From an uncultured Saprospirales bacterium (GTDB taxonomy: Bacteria > Bacteroidota > Bacteroidia > Chitinophagales > Saprospiraceae): 45,290 bases of DNA. Below, piece by piece: positions 26,601 through 33,057 of the stretch. Both the position numbers and the translations under genes were made by a program. Location of the stretch: assembly GCA_937899855.1 (NCBI GenBank), contig CALCCH010000560.1:1-45290 (forward strand). Reading direction: 5' to 3'. How positions within the stretch are numbered: position 1 is the stretch's first letter; the number at the start of each line of letters is the position of its first letter. The notes below the pieces were generated by a model. It saw only the letters and a list, made by a program, of their open reading frames with translations. It made no database searches and was not told the origin of the DNA.

Positions 26601-28271
26601 GCCGCAACGGCCGGGCAGCCCATTCAGGTGATCTGGACGGTCGACAATCTGGGGCTGGGCAGTACCGTGGGCACTTGGACCGATAAAATCTACCTCTCTA
26701 CCGATTTTGACATCGACAATGACGATCCGATCATCGGTACGGAAAACCAAATGCGGACCATCCTGCCCGGTGGCAGCTACACCGATACGCTGGAGGTCTT
26801 TATCCCGATCGACGCGGTGGGCAACTTCGTGCTCATCCTCCGGACGGATGCGAACAATGCCCTCTTTGAATTGAACGGGGAGGACAACAATACCTTCTTC
26901 AATTTTATCACCACCAGCTTGCCCCTGCCTTCGGACCTGATCGTCAACAACCTGAGTTTTGATTCCATGGCGATGGTGGGCGAGGCCTTCGTGGTCAATT
27001 ACGAGCTGTTCAACCAGGGCCTCAACCCGGCGGCCGGGGTGATGAGTGACTTGGTTTACCTCTCTACCGATTCGCTGCTCGACGTCTCGGACGTGAAGCA
27101 CATCGGGCCGGTACAGCGCAACATCAATCTGGCGCCCAACGCGAGTCTGAGCCTGAGTCCTTCGGACCGTACCCCCGGGGTGCCGCTGGGCGAATACTTC
27201 GTGATCGTACAGACCGATATCCTGAACAACATTTTTGAAAACAGCGATACCAACAACGTTACCATTTCGAGTCAGAAGGTGACCATCTCGGTGGCCGAAT
27301 TGCCATTGGACGTCGTATTGCAAAAAACCTTGTTCAACAACGAGGGCATCTACTACCGCATCGAGATTCCCGATAGCCTGAGTGGCGAAACCATGCTGGT
27401 GACCCTCGACGCCCTGGGGACGCAGGGGATCAACGAACTGTTCCTGAGCTACGGCCAAGTGCCCACCCGCTCGGTACACGACTTTGCCTTCTCCGACCCC
27501 TTCGCCCCGGATCAGGAAATCATCGTTCCCGAGCTCCAGGCCGGTACCTACTACCTGCTGGGCTACGGGGTCAATGACGGGGCGGCCCAGCAGCAGACCG
27601 TGGACTTTAAGGCCGAGATCATCCCCTTCCAGATTCGCAACGTCGAGGCGACGACGGGGGGCAATACCGGCAATGTAACGCTCAAGATCGAGGGGGCCAA
27701 GTTTACGCCCGACATGGACTTGGAACTCTTTAAGGCGGCCTTGGGTGGGGTGTCGGCGCACCGGCTCACCTACATCAATTCGACCAAAGTCTTCGCCACT
27801 TTCAACCTGGCCGGTGCCAGCCTGGGGGTATACGATCTGATTGGCACCAAGCCGACCGAAACGGCCCTGCTGGCGGATGGTTTTGAGGTGGTGGATGGTG
27901 GTGCGGGTACGACCACGGGCAGCGGTGGCGGTGGCTTTTTCTGCAACATCGTCAACGTGGGCTCGGAAGACAATTTGAGTAAAAACTTCCAACATCCCGC
28001 TCAGGTTCGGGTCAATCGGCTGGTTCCGATTACGATCCAGTTTGGCAACAATGGCAACTCGGACATTCCCTGTCCCTTCCGCTGGTTGCTGAGTATGCGC
28101 GGGGCTCCCCTGTCTTTTGATCCCGATGCGGTGGAGGAAGGGGCGGAGGAATTGTACATCGAGTTTCAGGAGCCGGGTGGCCCGCCGGGTGTACTCCGGC
28201 CGGGGGCGACGAGTGCGGTGACGGTGTATTCTTACTCTTCGCGTCCCTTGCGCTTTATTTTGAAAGAGTGA
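16176..28271 (+). CDS. Giant secreted beta-helix/CARDB repeat protein, main part (after frameshift)
   Basis: This 4,031-codon frame continues the signal-peptide-bearing part that starts at 14845. It completes beta-helix unit 1 and holds units 2-5, each a right-handed beta-helix followed by an Ig/CARDB-like domain and closing with a PDIGADEF-type sequence. After 23660 come another Ig-like domain, a fibronectin-like domain (SWLPAAGALRYDLYLWEDG), and eight CARDB-like domains (24280-27300). A PPC-like domain, an IPT-like domain (VTLKIEGAKFTPDMDLELF) and a short Cys-containing end follow. Many Asp and Asn suggest calcium-stabilised repeats. The end (RFILKE) shows no T9SS sorting domain or anchor. 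It is probably a surface adhesin or matrix protein. The annotated ATG 16176 is internal; the true start is 14845. Confidence 0.85.
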   Translation: MTLEASGTSFSRVISMIGGVNHLRLENNVIRSSSTTSTSTNRSLVYFTTNTVNEFLHVSHNVFQNGSGGLYFNGPTNNNNYLAGLEVLDNEFVNQYAFGMYLVYHTGALIDGNRFEVGGTYNSYRGIHLFRNYGSPRITTNQMYLPFGYRGILLDEVYGSVADPVLVANNFVSVDGTSTSYGIYSEDGTYQNIFHNTVRVGSTSLGSRPFMVTSGNNKVVFNNILANYGGGLAFYTNTPSAIGSSDYNDLYTTGPNLGFWSGNQADLDTWRTNSGQDLNSLSTDPLFADPTNYVVREILLNAAALPTPQVLGDIEGELRDASPDIGADEWTPPNSDAFLVQFQQPEAPFPVGNQSVAVLLKNNGTDSLFTADIDWAFNGSVQSPFNWSGTLGSGDTTTVAIGSMAFVVNQDYALRAWVSNPNGGVDAVPDNDTTLVENLYVALGGNYTLGGLSPDFNTFGEAVTNLTMGGVVDSVIFDVRDGTYNEQLVFTPILGAGADKSVRFQSELGDSTAVTLTFDSPSSANYTIYLNGVDHLSFARMTLAATDANYGRIIHLDGASNRIRLENNRLLGVPATSTSTNRALIYSTSGFVNDSLQLYHNYLQNGSYGLYFRASTSHVSGTEVVGNTFENQYYRAMDMDEHNRPVINDNLIQTNSASTDYTGIYSNDSNLGAEVRRNRVLANAYGAGMRFFDMTGTIANQAWIANNYVEIGANQGNTVYGIFFSSGSYHQLHYNSVRVTSTGLNASALYFSGGSNKRLSNNIWSNYGGGLAFFTSSTGNVLSSDFNNFFTPGPNFLSWGGTLWPTLSDWQNAGNLTEVNSISVPPFFRAPNDYRTAQSALNGAANPLPEVLIDLEGEVRDSLQPDIGADEFDLPATDAGVSAVLIPDIPFPIGNQLIQAILRNHGSDTLRSVTINWTVNGTPQAPINWTGTLLGSDTLRLDLNSVNFALNQAYELRAWTSSPNGGADPIAVNDTAGVDNLYAGLTGTYTIGGVSPDFSDFSNAANVLNIGGVVGPVTFNVRDGVYEEQIWLREFPGSDSLRQVLFQSESGDSTAVTLRFALGSSNNYLVLHDGTQWVRWRQLGFESASSLYQRLMVFSNGAGHIDLEQNFLRGPATTSTTTLRALVYMPNSNLIENLRLRNNRFVGGSHGIYLLGNTNGGNYAGGIEVDGNSFTDHYYRAMYLGGLRTAKVRNNTFLSNSNYSNIRGFEIANSYFGLEMTGNRVSGQNTGIGIFLDDVYGTVDQTVLLANNFVQVGGTNTVQGIYVDRGNYQKIYHNSVNLTNTNSNSYAYFANSGSNRQVYNNIFANVGGGRTYYTNSTTGSLQSDHNDLYTTGPTLGFYGSTTYADLATWQSGANRDTNSVSIDPLFVSDTDLHVTNVLLDKLGLGVAEVPVDIDGEARDPARPDLGADEFFTATEDASLVSIDSPVMPFAADLQSVFVTVVNNGLDTLESLELYWEVNGVVQAPFNWTGNLLSGETADSVNLGNFTFELDTAYTIRAWTANPNGLPDLENFNDTTEVSNLYAALGGEYTLGGSNPNFISFNHAATSLANGGVIAPVTFNVRNGTYEEQVSFGAVLGADATNTITFQSEQGDSSAVLLRYGNTTNTTNYVLQLDGADYFRFRQLSLESTSSVYSRVIFLFNGASYNEWTGNIVTGPNLTSTGTNQALVYSTSTDDEYNVFRYNRFVEGSYGIYLIGTNTANTERGTVIEYNDFRGQYYMGIRFLYQDAPRVSYNTIVGNSVYCCSYYGVYTNSCQNDWTYLGNTLTDIDHGFGFYFTNTDGSPTARGLLANNFVSVGQGASRASYGIYLTASDYNDIYYNSVRVESSNGSSRAFFLAGNETRVKNNIFANFNQGHAYYKQSGNNLETDFNALYAPQATLAYWDGSNATDLSTWRSLSGGAANSRSSDPAFVSPTDLHVDDVDLNNTGIPLASVSVDYDGEARDPLTPDIGADEFTPITTNDAEVLAILSPQPTVPFAAGVQDVVVEIKNNGADTLLQVNIDWTANGLPQLPYSWTGFLEPGERDTVTLGSFNFNLGFSNNLLVVSSQPNGQADNNTSNDTIQVQDLYPALLGTYTIGGSFPDFPSFSAAATSLNNGGILGPVTFQVRNGTYNEQLILGSIRGSGPANPILFQAENGQSDFVRLEHQNSNVSNYVVRLDGTDYITLQNLTLRSLGVFARIISLNNGANNVSILNNQLIAAGDDNDELIYSQNDTDQNLLIQGNRFVDGGSGVFLFGQNTSQLESGTRILDNVFENQTRYGIYLYYHDAPLVLDNQITTNTTRSQYHGIFMQHCDRDFRVERNRIIGGRGYGIQANRCDANLNERARIANNFIQVGGTNVAYGIYVFSGQFINFYHNSVHLTNTDPNSRVFYNSSGANKNVLNNVFANSGGGLAYYAATSLASSNFNDLYTTGPSLGYWLGTTVSDLSAWRALSGRDFNSVSANPLFYSDNDLQALQVALDSAATSVSGLTIDIDGEARDATFPDIGADEFDFLEDDLGIIAFLDPQEACDLGNGERVKVVVQNYGGLSQSGFDLAYRIGTAAPVVENAGSLLVQPGDTAHYIFATPADLSAFQVYQLEAYTLLTGDLNPATDSFSTSLQNYQTPAVVSNMLPADGALDIDPPVNFSWLPAAGALRYDLYLWEDGQPEPTVPLGQDLTQITFAYSSNSFIFGATYNWKIVAKNDFCETEGPTQSFTLRELPDLVVNNVQTIASPFSGQTIEVTWEVENQAIGSTGMTQWFDYLYLSADNVYQPNVDTYLGGFANLTALNSMERYSQMQLVTLPQGIQGDFYLFVVTDRTNQLIEGFEDNNVGTPANLLINLTPPADLVVSSIIAPNNAFSGSDIDVTWTVTNQGLGDIVSGTHRDYIFVSQESSYDPATAILLASEPESSALVAGASYTDTRSVTLPASVFGDYFIHVYTDFQNRVYEYVFEDNNDETSDTLNVILTPPPDLQVSNISVPDSMDNRETITVQWVNVNLGATPATETFSDRIYISTHDSFDPDSVQLLRTISTSVDLNPGQFLNRSTTVNVPNERCDTQYFYVFTDYNTRVFEHTSEDNNISRSGAVIARTADVVVSQISLADTVQSGETITLQWTVTNQGLGDVVNFNRTDGIFLSTDPVPNPATDVSLGNLSYGGILEAGQGTNKQLDVTLPNGISGRYYFHLRTDTGDDIFEKDQEGNNSTTDSSTVQLAPWPDLRVDALLGLPDTAEAGEILHLDYIVRNYGTAGVAGTGSWEDRIFISPNPVWNPTDAVALQTRDILQPLAPGGSYTEQTSFVLPMLGGGAATGVCFIYVFADVSNDIFENTDEGNNVLRSNPINVSAPDPVDFAILSATSLPDTLSSGELVNLQWMVQNQGNTTALWAYPLWYDGIYLSLDSILDRSNDLFVVDYTRQGPLANLELYSNNQDFNLPNGIEGDYYVFLVADHTEVTNDATPDNSVRLIRPSSHPSGAARPIHIELTPSPDLQVSTLVAPAAATAGQPIQVIWTVDNLGLGSTVGTWTDKIYLSTDFDIDNDDPIIGTENQMRTILPGGSYTDTLEVFIPIDAVGNFVLILRTDANNALFELNGEDNNTFFNFITTSLPLPSDLIVNNLSFDSMAMVGEAFVVNYELFNQGLNPAAGVMSDLVYLSTDSLLDVSDVKHIGPVQRNINLAPNASLSLSPSDRTPGVPLGEYFVIVQTDILNNIFENSDTNNVTISSQKVTISVAELPLDVVLQKTLFNNEGIYYRIEIPDSLSGETMLVTLDALGTQGINELFLSYGQVPTRSVHDFAFSDPFAPDQEIIVPELQAGTYYLLGYGVNDGAAQQQTVDFKAEIIPFQIRNVEATTGGNTGNVTLKIEGAKFTPDMDLELFKAALGGVSAHRLTYINSTKVFATFNLAGASLGVYDLIGTKPTETALLADGFEVVDGGAGTTTGSGGGGFFCNIVNVGSEDNLSKNFQHPAQVRVNRLVPITIQFGNNGNSDIPCPFRWLLSMRGAPLSFDPDAVEEGAEELYIEFQEPGGPPGVLRPGATSAVTVYSYSSRPLRFILKE
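24280..27300 (+). repeat. Eight tandem CARDB-like domains
   Basis: Eight copies of about 125 residues each begin with a (P/A/S)DL-V-type strand and a block such as ITLQWTVTNQGLG. They contain D-x-(I/L)(Y/F)(L/I)S and end with a VFEDNN or IFENTDEGNN sequence. These are Ig-like beta sandwiches used as rigid stalks in surface proteins; the DNN/EGNN ends may bind calcium. Confidence 0.85.
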
Positions 28272-28299
28272 TGGCAAGAGTGATTTGGATTGGTAAAAA

Positions 28300-31200
28300 A
28301 TGAGAAAAAAAATTCGCATGCTTCAGTTTAAAAAGATTGTATCGCTGCTGGTATTGGTGCTGTTGGGCACCGCCCTGCTGGCGCAGAAGAACATCACCAA
28401 GCCCAACGTGACTGGCCCCAACGGGGTGAGCGTCAATACTTACACGGGGGGCTTGTTCCACCAGCGGCAGGACTTGATGATTCCCGGTCGGGGTTTGTCG
28501 ATCGACCTGACTTTTAGCTATAATACCGTCAGTCGGGAACGCGACTGGGGCATGGGGCGGGGTTGGACTTTCAACTACAACATGGCCTACCGCTTCGACA
28601 GTCTCGACGTGGTGATTGAGCACATGGATGGGAGTCGCAACCGCTACGTACCGAATGGTTCGGGGGGCTGGTCCTGTCCGGCGGGTGTTTTTGATTCGCT
28701 TGAGCAGTACCAAGTAAATCAGTTTCTGCTGACGCGCAAGGATGGGATGAAGTACTACTTTGACGATGCCAGCCACCGCAAGTTGACCCGACTCGAAGAC
28801 CGCAACGGCAACACCATTTCGCTGGCCTACACCGATTCTCTGTTGACCACCATCACCGATCCTTCCGGTCGTCAGGTCATGCTGAGTTGGACCGACGGTC
28901 GGCTCCGTAAGATCACCGATCCGAACTGGAGTGGGGGGCGGGAAATCCAGTACACTTACGACGTACAGGGCAATCCGACCAGCGTTCGCGATGCCCTGTC
29001 GAATCTGACGGAATACACGTACGACAACCAGTTTCGCATCACGGCCATCATCAACAAAAACGGGAGCCCGGTCAATATTACGTACAACTTTTTGGATGCC
29101 GTGCGGGAGATCATTTCGTGCGTGGGCAAGCAAACCTTGACCTACAACTACGAAAAACTCAAGACCTATCTGGTGGAGGAGATCGAGGGGAAAAAGCAAA
29201 TTACCACGTATCAGTTTAACGAAGCGGGGCAGGTTATCCAACAGTCGGGCAACTGCTGTGGCTTTAACGTGAAATTTGAGTACGACGCGCGCAACAACAT
29301 CACCAAACGGATTGATGCCAATGACAACGCCACCTCCTTTGTGTACGACGATCGAGGGAATGTGCTCCAGGAAATCGATCCGCTGGGAAATGCGATGATT
29401 CGATCGTACGAGCCCGTTTTTAATAAAATGACGAGTGAGCGAGACCGCAATGGCAACCTCACCCAGTACCTCTACGACCCCAATGGCAACCTACTGCGGG
29501 TCAACCACCCCCTGGACATTAGCGAGGTCTACACCTACGACGCATTTGGCAACCTCACTTCGTTTACCGACGGTCGTGGCAACATCAATACGTACACCTA
29601 CGACGTCAACGGGCAGTTGTTGACTTTTCTGGATCCCGCGGGTGGGGTAACGAGTTTTGCTTACGATGGAGTGAGCAACAATACCTCCTTTACGGTACCT
29701 AATGGACACACCACTCAGGTGACTTTTGACCTGCTCAATCGCCCGACGAGTTATACCAATGCCCTCAATGAAAAGATTGAATTTACCTACGATGCGGAGG
29801 GGAACGAACTTACCTCAAAGGACGCCAATGGCAACCTGACCAGTCGCACTTACGATGCCCTCAATCGCCTAATTGAGACGGCTGATCCCCTGGGTAATTC
29901 TTATTCGTACGAATACGACCAGCGGGACAATTTGATCGCGATGGTCGATCCGCTGGGGCAGGCTTATCGCTACGAGTACAATAACCTGGGCCGTTTGGAA
30001 AGGGAGATCAATCCACTGGGCGAACTTACCCTCTACGAATACGATGGAGTCGGCAACCTCATCACCCTCCTGCAAGCCGGGGGGAATACGATCAACATCA
30101 CCTACGATATTCTAAATCGACCCACCTCGCTGATCGATGAGTTGGGTACCATCGCGGCCTATACCTACGATGAAAATTCGAATCGACTGATGCTGTCCGA
30201 TGGCAACGGCAACGTGATCCGCTACGAGTACGATGCCCTCAATCGGAATACCAAGTTGACCGATCCTCTAGGCCGTTCGATTCTGTACACCTACGACGAC
30301 AACGACAACCTGACCCAAATCATTGACCGCAAAGGCGATCCAAGCAACTTTGCTTACGACGCGCTGGATCGACGAGTGGGCAGTACCGATCCGCTGGGCA
30401 ACACCATCAGTTACGGCTACGATGCCAATGACAATTTTACCAGCCTTACTGACGCCCGCGGTAATGCCACGGTCTATACCTACGATGCGGCCAATCGAAT
30501 CGTCAACGAACGCTACCCCGACAATCAGCAGCGTGGTTTTTCGTACGATGCGGCGGGTAACCTTCGCCAAATCACCGAACCCAACGGGGATCAGATCAAC
30601 TACGGCTACGATGCCACCAACCGGATCATTAGCCGGAGCATCCCCGGAGAAGCCAACGAGACCTTTACCTACGACGCCAAAGGACAGCTGACCAGTGCGA
30701 CCAATGCCAATGCGACGGTTTTGCTTACCTACGATCCCGTAGACCGGATGACCAGCGAGCGTTTGAACGGAAAGGTTACCAGTTATCAATACAATACGCC
30801 CGGACGGACCAAGGTCGTCAGCTACCCCAACGGGAAGCTATTTACCGAAACCTTCGACCTCCGCGGGCGACTGGTGAGTGTGGTCGATAACGCCACCCAG
30901 GAGGTCCTGACCACTTACGCTTTTGATGAAGGCAACCGCAAGGTCGGGCAGTCCAATCTCAATGGCACCAGCAGCACCACTGCTTACGATGACAATTCCA
31001 ACGTCATCGGGGTGGGGCACTTGCTGAGTGGGTCGACCAAAGAATGGGAATACGGCCACAACAACAATGACAACAATATCTTCGAACGCAACCTGCACCG
31101 GCCCACCCGCTCCCGTCAGTTTGTTTACGATGACTACAATCGCCTGTTGGAATTTAAACGAGGGACACTCAATGGGGCGGTTATCAATGCACCAAACAAG

Positions 31201-32448
31201 TCGGTAGCTTATGCTTACGATGGTGCCAACAACCGCACGGCCCTCACCGTGGACGCTAACCCCACCAACTATACGACCAACAACCTCAACCAGTACACGG
31301 CCCTGACTGGTAGCGGTGCGGCGACCCTGAGTTACGGCGCCAATGGCAATCTGGAAAACGACGGAGTCTACACCTACGGTTACGACTACGCCAACCGCTT
31401 GGCGGAGGTGGATAATGGCAGTACGGCCCGGTACCTATACGATGCCTTGGAGCGACGAATTGCCAAGGTCATTGGTACCGATACGACGTTTTATTTCTAC
31501 TCCATGCTGCGTCTGGTGGAGGAGCAAAACGCGCTCGGTGCTACGGAAGCCCTTTACGTATACGGTGTAGACAGTGACGAGGTCCTGCTCTCCGAAAAGG
31601 GCAGCAGCCGTTATTTTTACCACCACAACGCGATTGGATCGACGGTCCTGCTCTCCGACGACAGCGGACAGTTGGTCGAGCAGTACGATTACGATGCCTA
31701 CGGGGCGGTCAGTTTCTTTGATGCGGCCGATAGCCCGCTGGTCAGTTCGGCGGTGGGCAATCCGATCCTGTTTACGGGGCAGTATTACGATACGGAAGTG
31801 GGGCTTTATTATTTCCGGGCCCGACATTATGCGCCTGCCCTCGGCCGGTTTTTACAACGCGACCCCTTGGATTATGCCGATGGCCCCTCGCTTTACGAGT
31901 ATACCTTTAGCAATCCCACCAACTGGATTGATCCGCTGGGGCTGAGTAGCAATCCCTGCGACAAGCCCTGGTGGGAAGACTGTGTGGTGGGTGGGGCCTT
32001 GGGGGCCCTGGGTGGTTTGGTGACGGGTGGCCCCGTGGGGGCTGTGGCCGGAGGTGCGATTGGCTGCGTGAGTTCTACGGTATTTGGGACCAATCCGCTC
32101 GATGACATCCGCAATGGTGATTACTTTGGGGCGGCGGTGAATACGGGATTGAACTTTATCCCCGGGGGGATAGGTGGACGGGCGGCCCGCAATGGCAGTC
32201 AGTTTTTGCGCAAGGCCTTTGGCCCTGCCAAGCAGTGGTTACGGGTGGGTCCTTCCTACAGTAAGGCATTGGGACAGGGCATTTCCAAGTCCATTCGCTG
32301 GGGCGCCTCACCGGCGAAAAAGGGAAAATACATCAAGCAGATTGGCAGTCCCCGACTACAGCGTTTTAACCAGTGGTTGCGGAGTAAAAAATTACCCTTT
32401 GGGGGTTGGCGCTCGGCGGACCCTGGACATTTTCACCTCAAAAAGTAA
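28300..32448 (+). CDS. Secreted RHS/YD-repeat protein with variable C-terminal tip (candidate polymorphic toxin)
   Basis: A 1,382-residue protein with a signal peptide (hydrophobic run ending LLA-Q near residue 28; ATG 28318 is an alternative start). The segment GPNGVSVNTYTGGLFHQRQD and PGRGLSIDLTFSYN is the usual N-terminal RHS lead. Residues about 150-1080 are many YD repeats (YDxxGN, YDALNR). The RHS-associated core follows (HHNAIGSTVLL, YDYDAYG, GQYYDTEVGLYYFRARHYAP, GRFLQRDPLD) and ends at DPLGL, residues 1211-1215. The last 167 residues contain a Gly/Ala-rich segment and a basic tip ending SADPGHFHLKK, a possible nuclease-type end that I cannot assign. The candidate immunity gene follows after 13 bp. 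Confidence 0.92.
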   Translation: MRKKIRMLQFKKIVSLLVLVLLGTALLAQKNITKPNVTGPNGVSVNTYTGGLFHQRQDLMIPGRGLSIDLTFSYNTVSRERDWGMGRGWTFNYNMAYRFDSLDVVIEHMDGSRNRYVPNGSGGWSCPAGVFDSLEQYQVNQFLLTRKDGMKYYFDDASHRKLTRLEDRNGNTISLAYTDSLLTTITDPSGRQVMLSWTDGRLRKITDPNWSGGREIQYTYDVQGNPTSVRDALSNLTEYTYDNQFRITAIINKNGSPVNITYNFLDAVREIISCVGKQTLTYNYEKLKTYLVEEIEGKKQITTYQFNEAGQVIQQSGNCCGFNVKFEYDARNNITKRIDANDNATSFVYDDRGNVLQEIDPLGNAMIRSYEPVFNKMTSERDRNGNLTQYLYDPNGNLLRVNHPLDISEVYTYDAFGNLTSFTDGRGNINTYTYDVNGQLLTFLDPAGGVTSFAYDGVSNNTSFTVPNGHTTQVTFDLLNRPTSYTNALNEKIEFTYDAEGNELTSKDANGNLTSRTYDALNRLIETADPLGNSYSYEYDQRDNLIAMVDPLGQAYRYEYNNLGRLEREINPLGELTLYEYDGVGNLITLLQAGGNTINITYDILNRPTSLIDELGTIAAYTYDENSNRLMLSDGNGNVIRYEYDALNRNTKLTDPLGRSILYTYDDNDNLTQIIDRKGDPSNFAYDALDRRVGSTDPLGNTISYGYDANDNFTSLTDARGNATVYTYDAANRIVNERYPDNQQRGFSYDAAGNLRQITEPNGDQINYGYDATNRIISRSIPGEANETFTYDAKGQLTSATNANATVLLTYDPVDRMTSERLNGKVTSYQYNTPGRTKVVSYPNGKLFTETFDLRGRLVSVVDNATQEVLTTYAFDEGNRKVGQSNLNGTSSTTAYDDNSNVIGVGHLLSGSTKEWEYGHNNNDNNIFERNLHRPTRSRQFVYDDYNRLLEFKRGTLNGAVINAPNKSVAYAYDGANNRTALTVDANPTNYTTNNLNQYTALTGSGAATLSYGANGNLENDGVYTYGYDYANRLAEVDNGSTARYLYDALERRIAKVIGTDTTFYFYSMLRLVEEQNALGATEALYVYGVDSDEVLLSEKGSSRYFYHHNAIGSTVLLSDDSGQLVEQYDYDAYGAVSFFDAADSPLVSSAVGNPILFTGQYYDTEVGLYYFRARHYAPALGRFLQRDPLDYADGPSLYEYTFSNPTNWIDPLGLSSNPCDKPWWEDCVVGGALGALGGLVTGGPVGAVAGGAIGCVSSTVFGTNPLDDIRNGDYFGAAVNTGLNFIPGGIGGRAARNGSQFLRKAFGPAKQWLRVGPSYSKALGQGISKSIRWGASPAKKGKYIKQIGSPRLQRFNQWLRSKKLPFGGWRSADPGHFHLKK

Positions 32449-32461
32449 TTGGAAAAGCGAT

Positions 32462-33040
32462 ATGGGAAAAATTAATTTAGGAAGCGGCGTAGTGTGGACG
32501 GATTCGGCCTTCTTGGACCGAAAGCGGGAAGGCGACCTGTTGGATACTCCCTGGACCCGGGCCCTGCAAGCACTATCGGAGGAGAAGGACCTGATCCCGG
32601 AGGGAGCGGTCTGCTACCTCCACGGGATGGGGGCCCAAGTCAAGTCCACTTACGCCAGCCTTCCTCCCTCGGCGGACTACGAACTGCAGTGGTACGATTC
32701 CGTGCTGACGGGCTGGTGGCGGCCGCTCCGCCACGTGATGGCCAGCTACGAGGGTTTAATCAAAATCAAGGCATCAAAATCGATTTTACCCCTGTTCGAA
32801 AAGGTCGTGGAAAATTCCATGGCGGGGCTGTTTATCTTTTCCGCCGCTGACGAAGGTGACTTTGTACAAGCCGTGACCAAAGACCGGGATGCCAGTCGGG
32901 CGGATGCCATCGTCAAGCGCAGCGATCATTTCCTCTGCTATTACATCGATGCGGACAACGAGGAATCCGACACTGGCCGGTACGAAATCTTATCGTACGG
33001 GATCAATTGTAAAGCATCAATCAAGAACATTTGGAGCTAA
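32462..33040 (+). CDS. Candidate immunity protein for the adjacent RHS tip
   Basis: A 192-residue soluble protein without signal peptide, starting MGKINLGSGVVWTDSAF. It is rich in Asp, Glu and aromatic residues (VLTGWWRPLRHVMASYEG, LFIFSAADEGDFVQAV). I do not recognise the family. The role is inferred from position: it starts 13 bp after the RHS stop on the same strand, is cytosolic, and is the only gene between the RHS protein and the next secreted protein. The frame is open upstream to 32174, inside the RHS gene, but ATG 32462 is the first sensible start. The next gene starts 17 bp later. Confidence 0.65.
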   Translation: MGKINLGSGVVWTDSAFLDRKREGDLLDTPWTRALQALSEEKDLIPEGAVCYLHGMGAQVKSTYASLPPSADYELQWYDSVLTGWWRPLRHVMASYEGLIKIKASKSILPLFEKVVENSMAGLFIFSAADEGDFVQAVTKDRDASRADAIVKRSDHFLCYYIDADNEESDTGRYEILSYGINCKASIKNIWS

Positions 33041-33057
33041 CCTTAAAATGGTAATTT

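Noticed and set aside
26184-28319. A 711-codon minus-strand open frame opposite the giant surface gene
   Set aside because: It mirrors the plus-strand gene's codon pattern, has no recognisable domains, and overlaps a repeat protein with clear CARDB and IPT-like folds.
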